Shown here: one piece after another, positions 63,771 through 64,000 of the stretch | Layout of the letters: the number at the start of each line of letters is the position of its first letter | Position numbering within the stretch: position 1 is the first letter of the stretch | DNA from: Metaphire vulgaris | Lineage: Eukaryota > Annelida > Clitellata > Crassiclitellata > Megascolecidae | Length of the DNA: 64,000 nucleotides | Assembly (NCBI GenBank): GCA_018105865.1 | Contig: CM030840.1 | Coordinates: 8,500,006-8,564,005, forward strand | Reading direction: 5' to 3' | Notes under the pieces: generated by a model | Seen by the model: only the letters and a program-made list of their open reading frames with translations | The model's database searches: none | Told to the model about the DNA's origin: nothing | Made by a program: the position numbers and the translations under genes

Positions 63771-64000
63771 TAATTTCCTGCTGAGTGCTGATGTCACAGT
63801 ATCACAATAAGATATAAAATCTTTCTAAACATTTCATTTTCATCAAACATCAATTTCACATTGTGGTGCTTTTAATTCTTTATTTACTTTTCTGTAAGAC
63901 AAATAAATTATATCTGCATCAAATAAGACAAGGATCTTTTCTTATGTAGAAAAAGAAATTTAGTACATACTGTTTTTAATATTCTACACTAATTCAATAA

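Noticed and set aside
63830..63990. Possible upstream NT5DC1-like exon on the minus strand (reading KILVLFDADII)
   Set aside because: It does not match the expected protein segment and lacks convincing splice sites in phase.

Overview
This window is animal nuclear DNA, not prokaryotic. It has introns with GT/AG splice sites, non-LTR retrotransposons (L2/CR1-like and RTE-like), Ty3/Gypsy elements, many hAT-type elements with 8-bp target duplications, a tRNA-derived SINE and long microsatellites. The mix suits a repeat-rich, probably marine, invertebrate or basal deuterostome; the sequence alone does not fix the species.

One host gene is supported, on the minus strand: five exons of an NT5DC1-like HAD-superfamily 5'-nucleotidase-domain protein at 52935-52879, 52301-52127, 36568-36480, 17127-16980 and 7483-7129. 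Together they carry HAD motifs II, III and IV. Reading phase matches across three of the four junctions. The 5' exons and the last exon(s) were not found. Almost everything else lies in introns or flanks of this gene and is transposon debris.

Layout. 1-7100: a short hAT, then a hAT (2124-6357) holding three nested insertions. 7129-7483: exon. 7.7-16.9 kb: an inverted repeat, a decayed zinc-finger-like ORF, L2 fragments, an unclassified dimeric repeat, a G-rich minisatellite, a 620-bp TA-flanked MITE. 17.0 kb: exon. 17.5-20.1 kb: three elements nested in one another. 20.2-25.4 kb: a Gypsy element with 106-bp LTRs inside an L2-like element. 25.6-30.3 kb: SINE, RTE and L2 remnants. 30.2-34.8 kb: a non-LTR element split by a 2.2-kb TIR element. 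34.9-45.9 kb: GACA-array inverted-repeat elements, an exon at 36.5 kb, more hATs, and a long (TAG)n array with higher-order structure. 46.7-52.1 kb: an RTE end split by a hAT, then a nearly complete L2-like element split by another hAT. 52.1-52.9 kb: two exons. 53-64 kb: TA-MITE, GACA-array element, RTE, hAT transposase, Gypsy 3' half, piggyBac, L2 and RTE-like fragments.

No coding frame of any mobile element is fully intact. The best supported conclusions are the split host gene and the nested insertions dated relative to one another by their target duplications. The least explained items are a group of elements whose inverted ends are arrays of GACA-type motifs with 9-11 bp target duplications. 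Family names come from recognition of protein motifs; no database search was run.
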